In this document: piece by piece, positions 1 to 8,339 of the stretch
How the letters are laid out: each line of letters begins with the position of its first letter
How positions within the stretch are numbered: position 1 is the first letter of the stretch
DNA from: Bacteroides sp.
GTDB lineage: Bacteria; Bacteroidota; Bacteroidia; Bacteroidales; Bacteroidaceae
Assembly: GCA_017621035.1 (NCBI GenBank)
Contig: JAGATY010000013.1
Coordinates: 1 to 64,000 of the forward strand
Length of the DNA stretch: 64,000 nt
Direction of reading: 5' to 3'
Notes under the pieces: generated by a model
What the model was told of the DNA's origin: nothing
The model's database searches: none
The model's input: the letters and a program-made list of their open reading frames with translations, nothing else
Program-made: the position numbers and the translations under genes

Positions 1-51
1 AGGTATCGCAAACTCTTTATAGACGAGTATTTCAGGCTTAAATACAAGTAG
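1..51 (+). CDS. C-terminal tail of an unidentified protein, cut by the window edge
   Basis: Frame 1 is open from the first base to a TAG at 49-51 and gives 16 residues ending FRLKYK. Nothing in this short tail identifies a family. Twenty-three bases after the stop begins the first of two 24-bp direct repeats, so the tail may belong to a transposition protein of an insertion sequence ending here. That is inference from position only. The true start lies outside the window. Confidence 0.35.
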   Translation, partial: RYRKLFIDEYFRLKYK

Positions 52-73
52 AAAATGAGGGCAAATACCCGCA

Positions 74-138
74 TTTATGTACTATTTTGACCAATAAACA
101 AAAACCGCCTCGATTTTATGTACTATTTTGACCAATAA
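74..138. repeat. Two 24-bp direct repeats, possible IS21-type element end
   Basis: An identical 24-bp sequence containing ACTATTTTGACCAATAA occurs at 74-97 and 115-138, offset by 41 bp. Multiple short direct repeats just inside an end are typical of IS21-family elements. The partial reading frame that stops at base 51 would then be the distal gene of that element. Neither the exact end nor a target duplication can be seen, so this remains a suggestion. Bases 139-223 hold nothing I recognise. Confidence 0.4.
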
Positions 139-223
139 GCCACAATTATTCGGAACAAACTCTTAGTGACGTGTAAAAAAGCAAAAGCATCAACAATCAT
201 CAGATTATCAATGCTTTTTACCA

Positions 224-300
224 GTCGGGGTGACTGGATTCGAACCAGCGACCACACGCCCCCCAGACGCGTACTCTAACCGGGCTGAGCTACACCCCGA
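224..300 (-). tRNA. tRNA-Pro (anticodon GGG)
   Basis: Read on the minus strand, the sequence folds into a standard cloverleaf: a 7-bp acceptor stem (TCGGGGT with ACCCCGA), D arm with TAGCTCAG, anticodon loop CTGGGGG with anticodon GGG, and T loop GGTTCGAATCC. The 3' CCA is not encoded. A promoter-like element lies directly upstream at 311-340. Confidence 0.95.
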
Positions 301-310
301 ATTGCGGTTG

Positions 311-340
311 CAAAGGTACAGCTTTATTTTAAACTAACAA
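311..340 (-). promoter_or_regulatory. Promoter of tRNA-Pro
   Basis: On the minus strand, TACCTTTG (311-318) matches the Bacteroides -7 consensus TAnnTTTG, and TTG lies 19 bases upstream (338-340), where the -33 element is expected. The distance to the tRNA 5' end at base 300 fits direct transcription. Confidence 0.65.
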
Positions 341-692
341 GCGTTTGAAGAAAATATTTTTTTTGAATTATGAGTTTTGAATTTTGAATTATGACTGAGA
401 AGCTGATGAGCAAAGCGAATAATTGGGAGGCTGAGAAGAGAGAAGGGGGAAGAGAGAATTTTGAATTTTGAGTTTTGAATTATGAATTATGAATTGTGAA
501 TTATGAATAATGGGTTATGGGTTATGGGCTATGAGTTATGATTACAAAGCGCGAGGAAAGTTGAAAGATGAAAGATGACTGCGAAGCTGATGAGCGTAAG
601 CGAATAAAGCTGAAAGTTCATACCCCTCCTTCCTAATTCTTCATTCTTCATTCTTCGTTCTTCATTCTTCGTTCATCATTCTTCATTCTAAC
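341..692. repeat. Gene-free stretch of degenerate octamer repeats and dispersed repeat copies
   Basis: The stretch is made of loosely repeated GAATTATG / GGTTATGG-type octamers (about 360-390 and 465-540) and pyrimidine-rich TTCATTCTTC runs (640-690). Two copies of a dispersed repeat starting GACTGMGAAGCTGATGAGC lie near 393-427 and within 560-622. The second copy is inverted relative to one at 2145-2220, so the M16 gene is flanked by inverted copies. No coding capacity is seen. Confidence 0.7.
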
Positions 693-1958
693 TTAGCTCC
701 CAACAATACCTTTTTCTGTGTTGACTGAGCGGTAATAAAGTATGGAGGCATTTTCCGGTCGGAAGAGTTTTGAGGCGGTTTCACACAAGCTTCTTGCGGT
801 TACCTGACGATAGTTTGCCACTTCTCTGTCAATATCTTCCGCTTCCCCACACAGTTCAAAAAAGGCCAGGTTGGTGGCTACATTCAGGTAATTGATATTA
901 CCAAAGATGTGAGTTGACTCGAACTTGTTCTTCACTTTTTCCAATTCCTGCTCGCCTACCGGTTGTTGCTGCAACTCGGTTAGCACACGACGAATGGCTG
1001 CCTCTCCTTGTTCCAAGGAAACACCCTTTGCCGGTTTTCCGGTAATGGTGAGCAAGCCGGCATCACGCGAACCACTGATGTAGGCATCGATGCTTGCAAA
1101 AAGTTTTTCTTCATGCTGCAGGCGATACTTCAAACGACTGGAGTGACCGTTGGCCAGCACATCGGAAAGGATGTCGCAAGCATAGAAGTCCGGTTCGTTA
1201 CGTCCGCACATGTGATACGCCATGAAGAGTGCATCCACAGGTACATTCCGTTCCACCAATAACCGACGTTCTTCTGTCTGCATCGGTTCTTGTGAGAATG
1301 TACGAGGAGAGATGGATCTGGAGGGTATCGGGCCAAACCACTTCTCTGTCAGACGCAAAGTATCGTCCCAGCTAATGTTACCCGTCACCACCAAGACTGC
1401 ATTGTTGGGTGCATAGTGGTGGAAAAAGAATGATTTCACCTCGTCCAATGTGGCATCGGCAATGTGTGAGAGTTCTTTACCAATGGTAGGCCAACGATAG
1501 GGATGCACCTGATAGGCCAACGGCCTCAACAAATGTCCCACATCTCCATAAGGCTGGTTCAGACAACGTTGCTTGAACTCCTCCATCACCACCCCTCGTT
1601 GTACCTCCAGACTTTGAGGAGTGAATGCCAGCTCCAGCATACGGTCAGACTCCAACCAGAAGGCGGTCTCCACATTGGCACGAGGAATGGTCAGGTAGTA
1701 GTTTGTAATGTCATTGTTTGTCCAGGCATTATTTTCTCCACCGGCTTGTTGCAGGGGAGCATCATAATCAGGGATGTTTCGGGAACCTCCAAACATCAGA
1801 TGTTCAAAAAGATGGGCAAAGCCGGTGTGGTCGGGATGCTCGTCACGCGCACCTACATCATAGAGTATGTTTAAAGCCACCATTTGTGAGCTTCTATCCT
1901 CGTAATGTACGAGTCGGAGACCATTGGCTAATGTTTGTTTGTTCAGGGTCAGGGGCAT
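693..1958 (-). CDS. M16 family zinc metallopeptidase (pitrilysin/processing-peptidase type)
   Basis: The 421-residue protein has the inverted zinc motif HxxEH as HLFEH (H49, E52, H53), and the third ligand is probably one of the Glu pair in VVMEEF near residue 126. The N-terminal catalytic and C-terminal substrate-binding M16 halves fit in about 400 residues, the size of the short processing-peptidase-like members. It begins MPLTLNKQTLANGL without a signal peptide, so a cytoplasmic location is likely. Family members degrade or trim unfolded peptides inside a closed chamber. The gene stands alone between two repeat-rich gaps. The substrate is unknown. Confidence 0.93.
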   Translation of the reverse strand: MPLTLNKQTLANGLRLVHYEDRSSQMVALNILYDVGARDEHPDHTGFAHLFEHLMFGGSRNIPDYDAPLQQAGGENNAWTNNDITNYYLTIPRANVETAFWLESDRMLELAFTPQSLEVQRGVVMEEFKQRCLNQPYGDVGHLLRPLAYQVHPYRWPTIGKELSHIADATLDEVKSFFFHHYAPNNAVLVVTGNISWDDTLRLTEKWFGPIPSRSISPRTFSQEPMQTEERRLLVERNVPVDALFMAYHMCGRNEPDFYACDILSDVLANGHSSRLKYRLQHEEKLFASIDAYISGSRDAGLLTITGKPAKGVSLEQGEAAIRRVLTELQQQPVGEQELEKVKNKFESTHIFGNINYLNVATNLAFFELCGEAEDIDREVANYRQVTARSLCETASKLFRPENASILYYRSVNTEKGIVGS

Positions 1959-2235
1959 GGATTGTGAATTTTGAATTATGAATTGTGAATTATGAATTGT
2001 GACTGCGAAGCTGAGGAGCGGAAGCGAGTAATTGGGAATTTGGGAGAAGGGAGAAGAGAGAAGGGGGAGGTATGAATTGTGAACGAGAAAAGTGGAAAGT
2101 GGAAAGAGGAAAGATGAAAGTGGATTTAATACGGTACTATGAGTTATGAACTTTCAGTTTTATTCGCTTATGCTCATCAACTCGTAGTCAGTTTTCATCT
2201 TTCATCTTTCCACTTTCAACTTCCCCCACACTTCA
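1959..2235. repeat. Intergenic octamer repeats and inverted copy of the dispersed repeat
   Basis: The gap holds GAATTGTGAATTATG octamer repeats (about 1962-2000) and a direct copy of GACTGCGAAGCTGAGGAGCG (2001-2034). At 2145-2220 a copy in reverse orientation matches 560-622 on the other side of the M16 gene, with TTTATTCGCTTATGCTCATC as its core. It lies upstream of the M16 gene and downstream of the cyclophilin gene. I see no gene in it. Confidence 0.65.
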
Positions 2236-3075
2236 TCAATCGATTAGCGTGACTTTCAGAATCTTGACGTCTTCTTCCGGACGGTCGTTGCGATCGGTCT
2301 TCACCTTTTGGATTTTATCTACCACTTCCATGCCTTCCAGTACTTCACCAAACACAGTGTATTGACCATCCAGGTGAGGAGTACCTCCCACAGTGGTATA
2401 AGCCTGCACCTGCTCGGGAGTGAAGCGGAACTCCGGCTCCTTAGCCACTTGCGCTTCTGCCTGAGCAATCAGTGAGTCCTGCAAAGCCATCAATCCGTCT
2501 TGGTCATTCTCTTTACGCATCTTGTAGATTTGCTTCATGTGCTTTTGAGCCAATGCATTGAAGGCATTGTTCATGCGTGCATAGTTCATCTGCTGTTCCA
2601 TGTTGAGCAGCGTACTATCGTTATAGACTTTACCGGTAACGATGTAAAACTGACAACCAGAAGAGGCTTTCTGGGGATTTACCTGATCACCTTGGCGAGC
2701 GGCTGAGAGTGCACCCTTCTTATGGAAGTACTTAGGATAGACAAACTCAGCAGGAATGGTATAGCCCACATCTCCTGCGCCCAACATTTGTCCCTTGGTT
2801 GCTTTCTTCGAGTCGGGGTCGCCTGCCTGAATCATGAAGTCCTTAATCACACGGTGGAAGAGTGTTCCTTCATAGGTTCCCTCTTTTGCCAACTTGATGA
2901 AGTTATCACGATGTTGAGGGGTTTCGTTGTAGAGTTTCACGAGAATATCACCCGCTGTGGTCTCTATTTTCAGTTTTGTTTCTTGTTCCATACTTTCATT
3001 TTTCTTTTGTCCCGGTTTGCAGGCCGTAAAGCAACAAACCAATAGGGTTAATAATAGAATGACGTTTTTATTCAT
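2236..3075 (-). CDS. Lipoprotein peptidyl-prolyl cis-trans isomerase (cyclophilin type)
   Basis: This 279-residue protein has a lipoprotein signal peptide with lipobox FTAC (C19). The cyclophilin fold follows from about residue 37: LFHRVIKDFMIQAGDP, then SGCQFYIVTG and GQYTVFGEV. Between the last two blocks lies a charged helical insert of about 75 residues, rich in Met, Lys and Gln, that most cyclophilins lack. The enzyme would speed proline isomerisation during folding of exported proteins in the periplasm while anchored to a membrane. It is followed, in transcription order, by the M16 gene and preceded by an S9 peptidase gene 26 bp away, so co-transcription with the latter is possible. Confidence 0.94.
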   Translation of the reverse strand: MNKNVILLLTLLVCCFTACKPGQKKNESMEQETKLKIETTAGDILVKLYNETPQHRDNFIKLAKEGTYEGTLFHRVIKDFMIQAGDPDSKKATKGQMLGAGDVGYTIPAEFVYPKYFHKKGALSAARQGDQVNPQKASSGCQFYIVTGKVYNDSTLLNMEQQMNYARMNNAFNALAQKHMKQIYKMRKENDQDGLMALQDSLIAQAEAQVAKEPEFRFTPEQVQAYTTVGGTPHLDGQYTVFGEVLEGMEVVDKIQKVKTDRNDRPEEDVKILKVTLID

Positions 3076-3101
3076 TTCGTTTTGAAGTTATGTTTCATTT
3101 T

Positions 3102-5648
3102 TTACCAATGACGTTCCGGATAGAGGTCGTTCCACCACTGAGGTGCATCTTGTAACCAGCGAGCAAACCAGGCCATGATGGAGTTGTGCCACAACACGCG
3201 CTTGTCGTAATCGGCAATGAAGTGGTTCTCTCCATCCACACTGATGTATTCCACCGTCTTACCCAGAATCTTCAACGCATTGTAAAGCTGGATGCTTTCA
3301 CCTGTAGGTACATTGGTATCCACCGTACCGTGAAGCAGCAACAGAGGTGTGTTGATTTTGTCTGCATTGAAGAGTGAACCATGCTTTACAAAGAGGTCGG
3401 GATTGTTCCACGGATAGCTTCCGGCTGCTGCTACCGAGTTATAGGAATATCCCCAGTAGCCTTCCCCCCAGTAGCTGGTTACGTTGCTGATTCCGGCATG
3501 AGAGACGGCTGCAGCAAAGATGTCAGTCTTGGTTTGCAGGTATTGTGTCATGAAGCCACCATAAGAGGCACCAATGCAACCAATCTTCTTCTCATCCACA
3601 AACGGATGGGCTGCACAGAACTTCTTGGTTCCCTCAATGATTTCATCAGCGGTCCAGTCACCCCAAGCATTCACGTGTCTGGCAGAAAACTCCTGTCCGA
3701 AGCCTACCGTTCCACTGGGCTGCAACACATAAACCACATAGCCGCGTGAGGCAAACAGTTGTGCACAATAAGGAGAGGTGATACCACGAGTAGAGGGAAG
3801 CGTTCCACCATAATAATATACTATCAGCGGATATTTCTTCTCTGCATCGAAAGCAGGAGGCAGGCAAACCATCCCCTTGATTAACGTGCCATCGGCAGCC
3901 GTAAAGTTCCACTCTTCCATCTTGCCCAGTTCCATCTTGGCATAGGTCTTTGCCATCGGATTGGCCAGCAGCAGAGATTGTTGTTTCTTTCCGTCGTACA
4001 AGTAGGCCACTCCCGAACTGGTATTTCCACCTCCGACATAAGCAGCCACTTGAGGGGCATCGGCAGCCACGTCAAAGTTGGTTACTACATCTTCAGCCAG
4101 GGGGAGACACTCGTAATGTTCTTTCTGAGGGTTGTAGCGATAGATACGTTCACAATCTTCGTCAGTAACCTGGAAATAGATGTTCCCGTCCGTACGATTC
4201 CAGTCACCCCAGTTGATGGTAGGGTTAAACTCTTTACTGATGGGTTTCACTTCACGAGTTGCCCGATTGAGTAAGAAAGCCTGCACGTCAAAGTCATTGG
4301 CTACAGGCAAGGAGCCACAGTTCTTCCCCACTCCACCGAAAGCCTCCGGAGAGCCTAGTACCAACAATTGAGTTCCGTCCGGAGAGTAAGAGGCACTATT
4401 AACATAGGCATCTTCCACTACCAGCGTGTCTGCCTTCAAAGTAGCCAAATCAATCTCAAAGATACTCGTCAGGCTGAAAGGACACTTCGTGATGTTTGGT
4501 TTAGAGGTACTGCAAAGCAAAGTCTTGCCATCGGCAGAGATGTCATTCAAGTAAACTGGGCGTGAACCGTAAGTCAATCGTTCCGAGAGACCGGTTACCA
4601 AATCATACTTCACCAAGTAGGAGCGATTGCGTGCCCCGGGAATGCGGTCGTCAGGCATCAGATGGCGCTTCAAGGGGCCTTCCACCTTCTCGCCTTCATC
4701 CCGTTTGCTATAAATCAGATACTCCTCGGTAGGCGACCAACGGAAGTATCCATCCGGAATATCTTCACGCACCACGGTAGTAACAGCCGTCAGCGGGTCG
4801 TAAGTAAGCAAATCCTTACTCTCTTTTCCATCCACAGTGTAATAGAGCTTGTTAGAACGAGGCATCCAGCGTGCTCCTTCCGGAACATTGCTATGAAGCG
4901 TCTTCTTACTCTTCACATCCAACAACACTCGGGTGGTTGTGGAGCGTTTGGGAGAGAAGCTTTCCGTTGAAGTCATCAGCAAATACTTACCGTTGGGTGA
5001 AAGAGAAACGGCACGAACGCGCTCGCCAAAGGCTGTTTCGTAAAGCGAAAGACGACGTTTTAGGTCGGGAGCTGCATGGATCGTAATCTCCTTAAACGCC
5101 TCATCGGCCACCACTTCACACTTCAGGGCGGGAGCCTGCTTGTCTGAAGCCAAAGAGAGCAGTTTTATCGCCAGCTCGTAATCCTTCTCCGGCTCTAGCC
5201 GAAGCGGCAGAGTGAGAGGTTTCACTTGTGAGAGCGAATCCACCACTGTCGTGTTGCTCTTTTGCAACTTACCGTTCAGATAGACCTCAAAACGAACGGG
5301 AGCATAGAGTTTCAGCGTGCCTTTCAAGAAGCGCTCGGCACGCAGATTGGTAGTAAGCAGAATCAGACGATTCTCCTCTGTCGAAGTCGGAAGCGACAGA
5401 TAACCGGTTGTATCGGTCTGCAAGGTTTGAGCATGAGCCTCATCTGCCTGCAACGAGATTGCCGTCTTCAGCAGTTGGTCGGCCGTAAACTTCTCACCTT
5501 TGAAATTGAGGCTGTCGCCCTGCAACGGCATACGCACTGTTACGGCCGGAGCCACCCGATAGCTATTCAAACGCTGTTGTGCCTGTACACTCAAACCGGC
5601 TACAATAAGCATGAGTGCAGTGAGGGTCAGATGTTTCTTCATTGTCAT
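3102..5648 (-). CDS. S9 family peptidase (prolyl oligopeptidase fold), exported
   Basis: The 848-residue protein starts with a cleavable signal peptide (…AGLSVQAQ). An N-terminal beta-propeller-like region with WSPTEEYL and YSPDGTQL type repeats spans roughly residues 200-560, and the alpha/beta-hydrolase domain follows. The catalytic serine sits in GASYGGF, with Asp near 777 (VDTNVP) and His near 809 (ENHF). Members cleave peptides after proline or alanine, or act as dipeptidyl peptidases; the exact specificity cannot be read here. The start 8 bases after a pseudouridine synthase stop suggests a shared transcript with the rluA-type and fabG genes upstream. Confidence 0.93.
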   Translation of the reverse strand: MTMKKHLTLTALMLIVAGLSVQAQQRLNSYRVAPAVTVRMPLQGDSLNFKGEKFTADQLLKTAISLQADEAHAQTLQTDTTGYLSLPTSTEENRLILLTTNLRAERFLKGTLKLYAPVRFEVYLNGKLQKSNTTVVDSLSQVKPLTLPLRLEPEKDYELAIKLLSLASDKQAPALKCEVVADEAFKEITIHAAPDLKRRLSLYETAFGERVRAVSLSPNGKYLLMTSTESFSPKRSTTTRVLLDVKSKKTLHSNVPEGARWMPRSNKLYYTVDGKESKDLLTYDPLTAVTTVVREDIPDGYFRWSPTEEYLIYSKRDEGEKVEGPLKRHLMPDDRIPGARNRSYLVKYDLVTGLSERLTYGSRPVYLNDISADGKTLLCSTSKPNITKCPFSLTSIFEIDLATLKADTLVVEDAYVNSASYSPDGTQLLVLGSPEAFGGVGKNCGSLPVANDFDVQAFLLNRATREVKPISKEFNPTINWGDWNRTDGNIYFQVTDEDCERIYRYNPQKEHYECLPLAEDVVTNFDVAADAPQVAAYVGGGNTSSGVAYLYDGKKQQSLLLANPMAKTYAKMELGKMEEWNFTAADGTLIKGMVCLPPAFDAEKKYPLIVYYYGGTLPSTRGITSPYCAQLFASRGYVVYVLQPSGTVGFGQEFSARHVNAWGDWTADEIIEGTKKFCAAHPFVDEKKIGCIGASYGGFMTQYLQTKTDIFAAAVSHAGISNVTSYWGEGYWGYSYNSVAAAGSYPWNNPDLFVKHGSLFNADKINTPLLLLHGTVDTNVPTGESIQLYNALKILGKTVEYISVDGENHFIADYDKRVLWHNSIMAWFARWLQDAPQWWNDLYPERHW

Positions 5649-5663
5649 AGAAATAGAAATGAG

Positions 5664-6329
5664 CTATTTAAACGCTCCCCACAAGTTACCTGCAGGCAGG
5701 GGAGCTTCCACTTCAATCAACTCTTTGGATACCGGATGAATAAAGCGGATAAAACGAGCATGCAGACAGATACTCCCGTCCGGATTGGAACGGGGGAAGC
5801 CATATTTCAGGTCGCCCTTGATAGGGCAACCCATCTTAGCCAGTTGGCAGCGAATCTGATGGTGGCGTCCTGTCTGCAGGTCAATCTCCAGCAAGTTGTA
5901 ATTGTCCGAAGCTGCTATCAGACGGTAATGAAGAATGGCCTTCTTGGCTTGTGGACGTTCCTTGTCGTAAGCATAACTTTTATTCTGCTTCTCGTTCTTC
6001 ACAAGCCAATGTTCCAGGGTTCCTTCCTCCTGTGGAGGGCGATTCTTCACCACAGCCCAGTAGGTCTTCTTCACCTCTTTGGTCTTGAACATTTCATTCA
6101 GACGCGAGAGTGCCTTGCTGGTTTTGGCAAACAGAACAAGACCGCTCACCGGACGGTCCAGTCGGTGTACCACACCTATAAAGACATTACCGGGCTTCTG
6201 ATACTTCTCTTTCAGATATTGCTTAACGCTCTCTGAGAGGGGCGTATCTCCCGTTTTGTCTCCCTGAACAATCTCGGAAGCGGTCTTGTTGACTATAATA
6301 ATGTGATTGTCTTCGTAAACGACAGTCAT
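5664..6329 (-). CDS. RluA family 23S rRNA/tRNA pseudouridine synthase
   Basis: The protein is 221 residues. The RluA motif HRLDRPVSGL carries the catalytic aspartate (D58), and TGRHHQIRCQL follows near residue 155. There is no N-terminal S4 RNA-binding domain, which groups it with short TruC/RluA-like enzymes rather than with the S4-containing paralogue at 52.7 kb. It converts a specific uridine in structured RNA to pseudouridine; the target cannot be named. It lies 3 bp downstream of fabG on the same strand, so the two are almost certainly co-transcribed. Confidence 0.93.
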   Translation of the reverse strand: MTVVYEDNHIIIVNKTASEIVQGDKTGDTPLSESVKQYLKEKYQKPGNVFIGVVHRLDRPVSGLVLFAKTSKALSRLNEMFKTKEVKKTYWAVVKNRPPQEEGTLEHWLVKNEKQNKSYAYDKERPQAKKAILHYRLIAASDNYNLLEIDLQTGRHHQIRCQLAKMGCPIKGDLKYGFPRSNPDGSICLHARFIRFIHPVSKELIEVEAPLPAGNLWGAFK

Positions 6330-6332
6330 ATT

Positions 6333-7079
6333 TTACATATTCATGCCACCATCAATCTGGATAACCTGACCGGACACGTAAGAAGACATATCCGAAGCAA
6401 GGAAGGTTGCCACATTGGCCACATCCTCAGGTGTACCACCACGGCGAAGAGGAATCTTCTTGCACCATTCGGCCTTTACCTCATCACTCAACGCATCGGT
6501 CATGGCAGTCATGATGAAGCCCGGAGCAATGGCATTGGCACGTACACCACGTGAGCCAAGTTCCTGTGCGATAGACTTAGCCAAACCAATCATACCGGCC
6601 TTTGAAGCAGAGTAGTTAGCCTGACCGGCATTACCGTGCACACCTACTACAGAAGCCATGTTGATGATGCTTCCGGCCTTTTGACGCATCATGATGGGTG
6701 TACAAGCGTGAATGAAATTGAAAGCAGACTTCAGGTTCACGTTGATAACCATATCCCACTGCTGTTCACTCATACGCATCATAAGTCCGTCACGAGTGAT
6801 ACCTGCATTGTTTACCAAGATATCGATGCGGCCGAAATCCTTGTGAATCTCAGCTACCACACGTTCGGTATCTTCAAAATTCGCAGCATTTGAAGCATAG
6901 GCTTTAGCCTTTACGCCCAACGCTTCTATTTCTTTTGCTGTTGCTTCAGCGTTCTCGTCAATCACCAAATCAGTGAATGCTACGTTTGCACCCTCTTGGG
7001 CAAACTTCAATGCGATAGCCTTACCGATGCCGCGTGCAGCTCCGGTAACAATCGCTGTCTTACCTGTTAATAATCCCAT
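6333..7079 (-). CDS. fabG: 3-oxoacyl-ACP reductase FabG (SDR family)
   Basis: At 248 residues this is a classical short-chain dehydrogenase. It has the NADP-binding glycine motif TGAARGIG (12-19), NNAG near 90, and the catalytic triad S143, Y156, K160 in the YSASK motif. The C-terminus GQVIQIDGGMNM is typical of FabG, which reduces 3-oxoacyl-ACP in each round of fatty-acid elongation in the cytoplasm. A TetR regulator lies 27 bp upstream on the same strand and may control this operon. Related SDR enzymes share these motifs, so the name rests on overall similarity, especially the C-terminus. Confidence 0.92.
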   Translation of the reverse strand: MGLLTGKTAIVTGAARGIGKAIALKFAQEGANVAFTDLVIDENAEATAKEIEALGVKAKAYASNAANFEDTERVVAEIHKDFGRIDILVNNAGITRDGLMMRMSEQQWDMVINVNLKSAFNFIHACTPIMMRQKAGSIINMASVVGVHGNAGQANYSASKAGMIGLAKSIAQELGSRGVRANAIAPGFIMTAMTDALSDEVKAEWCKKIPLRRGGTPEDVANVATFLASDMSSYVSGQVIQIDGGMNM

Positions 7080-7106
7080 ATTTATCTATTATTTAAAGAT
7101 TAAAAG

Positions 7107-7700
7107 CTATTGTACTGTTTTCTTTCCCAACGCACCCAACACCAAACGGGTCACAAACACATCTTTTGTCTGCTCGTCCAGATTCGGGCCTATGCGTCCG
7201 CGAATGTAGGGCACTTCTATTCCCTTTACGCAATAATGGATGATGGCAGCCGTCATGTCCACATCGTCAATCTCAAACAAATCTTTCTCGATTCCTTCGC
7301 GCAAGACGGCCTTAATGAGTTCTACTTCACGAGTATCAAAGTTCTTACGCACCTTCTCCACACGCCAAATGTCGCGGAAGAAGTCGGCACGCAAAGTACC
7401 GTTTCTGTAGACCACCTCCTTTATGGCATCCAAACGTGTGTAGATCATCTCTATCATCTTCTCACTGGGCGAGATATCTTTTTCAGCCACCTTCCGCATG
7501 GTCTCAATCAAGATGTCCAGCTCAGACTCCACCACTGCATCATAGATATCCTCTTTACTTTGGAAATAAGTATAGAGTGTACGCCTGCCCTTCTTGGAGG
7601 CCAGCGCAATGTCGTTCATCGTTGTGTTCTCCACTCCCTGTTTGGCAAAGAGCTGACGAGCGACATCCACCAATTTTGCTTTTGTTTTGGATACTGCCAT
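7107..7700 (-). CDS. TetR/AcrR family transcriptional regulator
   Basis: The 197-residue protein has an N-terminal helix-turn-helix of TetR type (residues about 10-50; GVENTTMNDIALASKKGRRTL followed by YTYFQSKEDIYDAV, the usual Y-x-Y-F-x-S-K-E block). The helical C-terminal ligand and dimer domain is unique to each member, so the ligand is unknown. It is the first gene ahead of fabG and the pseudouridine synthase, and a fatty-acid-related role is a reasonable but unproven guess. A promoter at 7767-7797 reads into it, with a leader of about 60 bases. Confidence 0.92.
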   Translation of the reverse strand: MAVSKTKAKLVDVARQLFAKQGVENTTMNDIALASKKGRRTLYTYFQSKEDIYDAVVESELDILIETMRKVAEKDISPSEKMIEMIYTRLDAIKEVVYRNGTLRADFFRDIWRVEKVRKNFDTREVELIKAVLREGIEKDLFEIDDVDMTAAIIHYCVKGIEVPYIRGRIGPNLDEQTKDVFVTRLVLGALGKKTVQ

Positions 7701-7766
7701 AGATAATTGTTTAGTTTCCGCACGTGCCTTTTATACCATTTATTGCACATTGCTGAATAATGTGAG

Positions 7767-7797
7767 CAAAAGTAGAGCTTTTTCCTCGTCTGCGCAA
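7767..7797 (-). promoter_or_regulatory. Promoter of the TetR-fabG operon
   Basis: On the minus strand TACTTTTG (7767-7774) fits the -7 consensus and TTG (7795-7797) lies 20 bases upstream. It drives the TetR regulator, and by read-through fabG and the pseudouridine synthase. Confidence 0.55.
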
Positions 7798-7825
7798 GGA
7801 AAAAGAAAAATTATCTGCATTTTAT

Positions 7826-7856
7826 TTGCAGATTCAAAAGAAAGGCGTACCTTTGC
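7826..7856 (+). promoter_or_regulatory. Promoter of initiator tRNA
   Basis: TTTG (7826-7829) and TACCTTTG (7849-7856) are separated by 19 bases, an exact fit to the Bacteroides promoter consensus, and lie 19 bases before the tRNA 5' end. This arrangement helped assign the whole window to the Bacteroidota. Confidence 0.75.
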
Positions 7857-7874
7857 ACTCGCAAATGAGAACAT

Positions 7875-7947
<73 letters not shown>

Positions 7948-8045
7948 CTAGATAGCAAGAGGAATCACACACAAGTGGTTCCTCTTTTTTGTATCCATCC
8001 CATACCTATTTCGCATGACTCCCAGGAACTTCCGAACAACAAAGT

Positions 8046-8155
8046 TACTTGTTTTGAGTTTGTTCCGCACTTGTGTGGAGCAGGCTGGACACTTGTGTGG
8101 AGCAAACGGGACACTTGTGTGGAGTAAATGCCGCACAAGTGTGGAAGAAACGGAA
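8046..8155. repeat. 22-bp tandem array A (4 clear units, 1 degenerate)
   Basis: Units begin at 8068, 8090, 8112 and 8134, exactly 22 bp apart. The first three share CACTTGTGTGGAG, and the fourth reads CACAAGTGTGGAA with the core inverted. A degenerate unit (ACTTGT-T-GAG) precedes at 8046. TTTGAG and CTCAAA flank the array as inverted arms. It lies in the gap between tRNA-fMet and the convergent ABC operon. The period is not a multiple of three, so it is non-coding. Confidence 0.85.
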
Positions 8156-8180
8156 GTCTCAAACAGCAGCAGTCCGACAT

Positions 8181-8224
8181 AAGAGAGCCGGAGAAGGCAG
8201 ATTTGTCTCCTCCGGCTCTCTTTT
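8181..8224 (+). terminator. Hairpin terminator downstream of tRNA-fMet
   Basis: AAGAGAGCCGGAG (8181-8193) pairs with CTCCGGCTCTCTT (8209-8221) around a 15-base loop and is followed by TTTT. It lies beyond array A and would end the tRNA transcript. The rest of this gap up to 8339 shows no gene. Confidence 0.7.
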
Positions 8225-8339
8225 CGCATCATTTTTACCGAAAATGCAATTTAACTGATTTTAAAAATCACCCCCGTTTGTATAAACTATGTTAAGCTCA
8301 CGAGTGGGTTTATGAAGGAGGTAGAGCAGTTACTAGCAA

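Noticed and set aside
5262-6236. 324-codon plus-strand frame
   Set aside because: It lies antisense across the S9 peptidase and pseudouridine synthase genes, both with intact family motifs. It has no recognisable protein features.
8046-8155. The 22-bp arrays as CRISPR
   Set aside because: Units follow directly without unique spacers of constant length, the period is too short, and no cas genes are present.
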